Shown: piece by piece, positions 61,681 through 64,000 of the stretch
Layout of the letters: each line of letters opens with the position of its first letter
How positions within the stretch are numbered: the first letter of the stretch is position 1
DNA from: Sphingomonas changbaiensis NBRC 104936
GTDB lineage: Bacteria > Pseudomonadota > Alphaproteobacteria > Sphingomonadales > Sphingomonadaceae
Direction: 5' to 3'
Assembly: GCF_000974765.1 (NCBI RefSeq)
Contig: NZ_BBWU01000015.1
Location: 1 to 64,000 of the forward strand
Length of the DNA: 64,000 nucleotides
Translations under genes and position numbers: made by a program
The notes under the pieces: generated by a model
The model's input: only the letters and a program-made list of their open reading frames with translations
Told to the model about the DNA's origin: nothing
Databases searched by the model: none

Positions 61681-62042
61681 CCAGGAGTGCCAGCTTGCGT
61701 GGAAAGCGCATTCTGGTCGTCGAGGATGATTATTATCTGGCGCAGGACACCCAGGATGCGCTCGAGCAGGCAGGCGCGCAGGTGATCGGGCCGTTTGCCA
61801 GCCAGCGCGACGCAATGGGCGCCGCCGATCCCGCCCGGATCGATTGCGCGCTGCTGGACATCAATCTGGGCGGCGGCCCATCTTTCGCCCTCGCCGAGAC
61901 ACTGGAGGGACGACGGATCCCGTTCCTGTTCGTCACCGGCTATGACGCGGACGTCGTTCCAGAGAAATTCCGAGCCAATCCGCGTGTCGAAAAGCCGATG
62001 CGGACCGTGGACCTGCTTGCGGCCGTCGAGGCGCTCGCCTGA
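61677..62042 (+). CDS. Single-domain response regulator, partner of the HWE kinase
   Basis: 121 residues from the ATG at 61677, overlapping the kinase stop. RILVVEDDYYLAQDTQDALE holds the acidic pocket, D61 (ALLDINLGGG) is the acceptor, VTGYDAD the switch and VEKPMRTVDLL the conserved Lys. Stand-alone receivers of this type act as phosphate sinks or stress-response shuttles in alphaproteobacteria. Its tight linkage makes the kinase partnership nearly certain. Confidence 0.9.
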   Translation: MTRSASLRGKRILVVEDDYYLAQDTQDALEQAGAQVIGPFASQRDAMGAADPARIDCALLDINLGGGPSFALAETLEGRRIPFLFVTGYDADVVPEKFRANPRVEKPMRTVDLLAAVEALA

Positions 62043-62082
62043 TAGCAACGCGTCCTTAGCTGCCGAACCGTTACTCCTCGCC

Positions 62083-64000
62083 CTATTCGATCCAGTCCCG
62101 CATGTCGGGCGTGTCGATCACCTTGTAGGGAATGCCGCGCGGGCCGAGGAACAGCGTCTCCATCTCCTTGCGCGTGAAAGGCCGGGAGCCAAGGCGGCCG
62201 AACACGGCGATCTGGCCGCCTTCCTCATCGACCGCGCGGTCGCGGTCGAGGCCCTTCGACAGCGCAACGGCGGGGGAGGGAGTCTTCGCCCAGGCGATCA
62301 GCTCCGGCATCGGCGCCGGGCTGAAGCCGTAGAAATTGGGTTGGCTCGCCGGGCTGGTCAGCTGGATGACTTTCAGCCCGTTCCGCCCGTCCGCGACATA
62401 GGCGAACAGCGATGCGTTGGTAGTACCGACGATCACGTCCTCGGCATCGTTCAGCTGGCCGCCGAACGTCTCCTTCTTGTAGATCACCGGCGCCATCGGA
62501 CGCGTGACGTTCGCGATCACCAGCCCGTCCGCCTTGCCGGCGATGTAGAGGTAGGTGCGCGCGATATACATCTTGCGCGCGTCGGCGAGCGGGATCGTGC
62601 CCTGCGGCACCGGCACCGGCGCCAGCATGTTCGTCACATCGAACAGCTTCACGCCGGCCTTGTCGCTGACCCACAGATAGCGGAACTGGATGACCGAGGC
62701 GCGCGCGTCCTGCAGCGGCACTTCGGCGGCGAGCCTGGGATGCAGCGGGTTGTCGAGATCGACCACGGCGAGCCCACGCGCGGTCGTCACATAGGCGATG
62801 TGGCCGGCCAGCGTTATGTGGCGCGCGCCGTTCAGCACCCCGTTCGGGTTCCAGGTGACCGCCCGCTTCAGGAAGTTGTTGCGGAACTCGCCATCGGCCA
62901 TCGTCGTCACGTTGACGAGGATCAGACCCTCCTTCGCGTCAGTCACCGCCGCATAGCTGTAGATCGGATGGAACGCCTGCTCCTGGTTCGCCTTGCGCAT
63001 TTCAGGCGTGTTCTTCAGCGGATTGATCGGCTGGTTGGTCGGGAGCGCGACACAGGTCGCGTCCTCCGTGCTCACATGCGTGTCATGGCCGAGGCCCGAG
63101 AAGGGCGCGTTGATGATCGGTTCGGAAATGCCCTTATTGCCGATTGAGGCCACGTCATAGACGCGGAAGCCGCCTTTGCCCTCGGCGACATACATATATT
63201 CGCCGCGCAGCTGCAGGCAGCCGACCTTGTCGACCGTCGACTTGACCACGTTGCGGAACAGCTCCGGCGGATGCGTTTCGCCTGATACGCCCGGGCCCAG
63301 TCGCTCGCCGCGGATCCAGTCCTTCAGCTCGCGCCCGTTCCGCTCGACGTGCAGCTTGTAATAATCGGGGTAGGCATAGCGGTGGAGGTAGGAGCCGATC
63401 ACCGCCTGCGGCTCGTCCCATTCCGTCACGCGCACCGCCTCGAACCCGCCGTCGAGACCGGTCCAGGCGTTCATGCCGACGAAGTTCACGAAATTGGTGC
63501 CGAGCAGCATCAGCTGCGTCATCGTCGCATTGTTGTCGTCGTTCGCGGACAGGTGGCAGTCCGAGCAGGTCTTGGTCTCGGTCTTCCGCACCGTGTGCGG
63601 GAAATGCGGCGCGAAGGCCTGGGACGAGAAGCCAATCGCGGAGATCGGTGGCTGCTGGACGTAGATCCGCTCGCGGTTGAGGTTCGTTGACGACAGGATC
63701 AGCGCGGAGGAGGATCGGACCGGCGTGATCTCATGCCCCTTGGTGGTCATGTGGATGCCCAGCTGGAACATCTGATCCCGCGCGACCTGCGGGTTGTAGG
63801 TCGCAAAGTTTCGCGTCTCTTCGCCCTCATATTTGTGGGAGCTGGTTTTCCAGTTCGCCTCGATCGGCAGATGGCAGCCGCCGCACGACGTCGTCCAGGA
63901 CAGATGGCAGGTGAAGCACGCCATCTTGTCCTCGCCATGCGCGCGTTCGGCCTTGGGCACGCCGGTGCCGAACACGAACTTCCCGGTATCGGCGCCGCGG
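62083..64000 (-). CDS. Multihaem cytochrome with LVIVD beta-propeller repeats (5' end outside window)
   Basis: The frame is open to the right edge, so the N-terminus is missing. The visible 639 residues carry three haem motifs, CFTCH, CGGCH and CSDCH, then seven-bladed-propeller-type LVIVD repeats (GGFRVYDVASI, GLILVNVTTM, GLAVVDLDNP, GVKLFDVTNM, GLVIANVTRP, GLKVIQLTSP). It is likely an exported electron-transfer protein or oxidoreductase subunit. The C-terminus IPYKVIDTPDMRDWIE is complete. More haem sites may lie upstream. Confidence 0.8.
   Translation of the reverse strand, partial: RGADTGKFVFGTGVPKAERAHGEDKMACFTCHLSWTTSCGGCHLPIEANWKTSSHKYEGEETRNFATYNPQVARDQMFQLGIHMTTKGHEITPVRSSSALILSSTNLNRERIYVQQPPISAIGFSSQAFAPHFPHTVRKTETKTCSDCHLSANDDNNATMTQLMLLGTNFVNFVGMNAWTGLDGGFEAVRVTEWDEPQAVIGSYLHRYAYPDYYKLHVERNGRELKDWIRGERLGPGVSGETHPPELFRNVVKSTVDKVGCLQLRGEYMYVAEGKGGFRVYDVASIGNKGISEPIINAPFSGLGHDTHVSTEDATCVALPTNQPINPLKNTPEMRKANQEQAFHPIYSYAAVTDAKEGLILVNVTTMADGEFRNNFLKRAVTWNPNGVLNGARHITLAGHIAYVTTARGLAVVDLDNPLHPRLAAEVPLQDARASVIQFRYLWVSDKAGVKLFDVTNMLAPVPVPQGTIPLADARKMYIARTYLYIAGKADGLVIANVTRPMAPVIYKKETFGGQLNDAEDVIVGTTNASLFAYVADGRNGLKVIQLTSPASQPNFYGFSPAPMPELIAWAKTPSPAVALSKGLDRDRAVDEEGGQIAVFGRLGSRPFTRKEMETLFLGPRGIPYKVIDTPDMRDWIE

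Overview
The window is GC-rich, densely coding DNA from an alphaproteobacterium, most likely Sphingomonadales. This is inferred from several things together: many TonB-dependent receptors, a 1549-residue NAD-glutamate dehydrogenase, overlapping ATGA/GTGA gene junctions, frequent GTG and TTG starts, and short palindromic repeats of the kind common in sphingomonad genomes. No 16S gene or other decisive marker is present, so the genus is open.

Layout. 1-11 kb is core metabolism: the start of a uracil-DNA glycosylase, ETF-ubiquinone oxidoreductase, a TPR protein, a PAP2 lipid enzyme, ispE, an N-formylglutamate amidohydrolase, ilvD, NAD(P)H-hydrate repair and an RNA m5U methyltransferase. 11-18 kb holds two MAPEG proteins, a polyamine-type operon (ornithine decarboxylase, deoxyhypusine synthase-like protein, amidohydrolase), a threonine dehydratase, a MarR regulator and a hydrolase. 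18-23 kb is a tightly overlapping run of two cysteine desulfurases, a ferredoxin and a hybrid histidine kinase. 23-29 kb is a probable copper module: a CueR-like MerR regulator, a 34-residue cysteine-rich peptide, a His/Met-rich outer-membrane protein, a DUF2946 protein, a TonB receptor and a PepSY membrane protein.

29-34 kb is a complete type II-C CRISPR-Cas locus: a five-repeat array, cas2, cas1, a 1048-residue cas9, and a tracrRNA (not annotated by any ORF) read divergently from cas9. Its anti-repeat matches the repeat over 16 consecutive bases and it ends in a UACG-loop terminator. 34-43 kb contains a frameshifted TonB-like gene, a lipoprotein, a structured RNA leader before two small genes, class II DAHP synthase, and a Fur-box-controlled siderophore receptor operon. 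43-50 kb holds glutamate dehydrogenase, a PAS protein and an MpaB-family oxygenase. tRNA-Thr(CGT) at 50.2 kb is followed by an orphan gene with a PD-(D/E)xK-like motif and more AT-rich composition, a candidate island. 52-62 kb carries PhoD, a TonB receptor with a LytTR regulator, and signalling genes (receiver, PilZ, Crp, HWE kinase, receiver). The window ends inside a multihaem LVIVD-repeat protein.

Main points of interest: the tracrRNA and its small array; the tiny metallothionein-like peptide behind a MerR-type promoter; the orphan nuclease-like gene beside the tRNA; palindromic elements that have entered reading frames in at least two and probably three genes and supply a ribosome-binding site for another; and the hairpin-rich leader at 36.1 kb.
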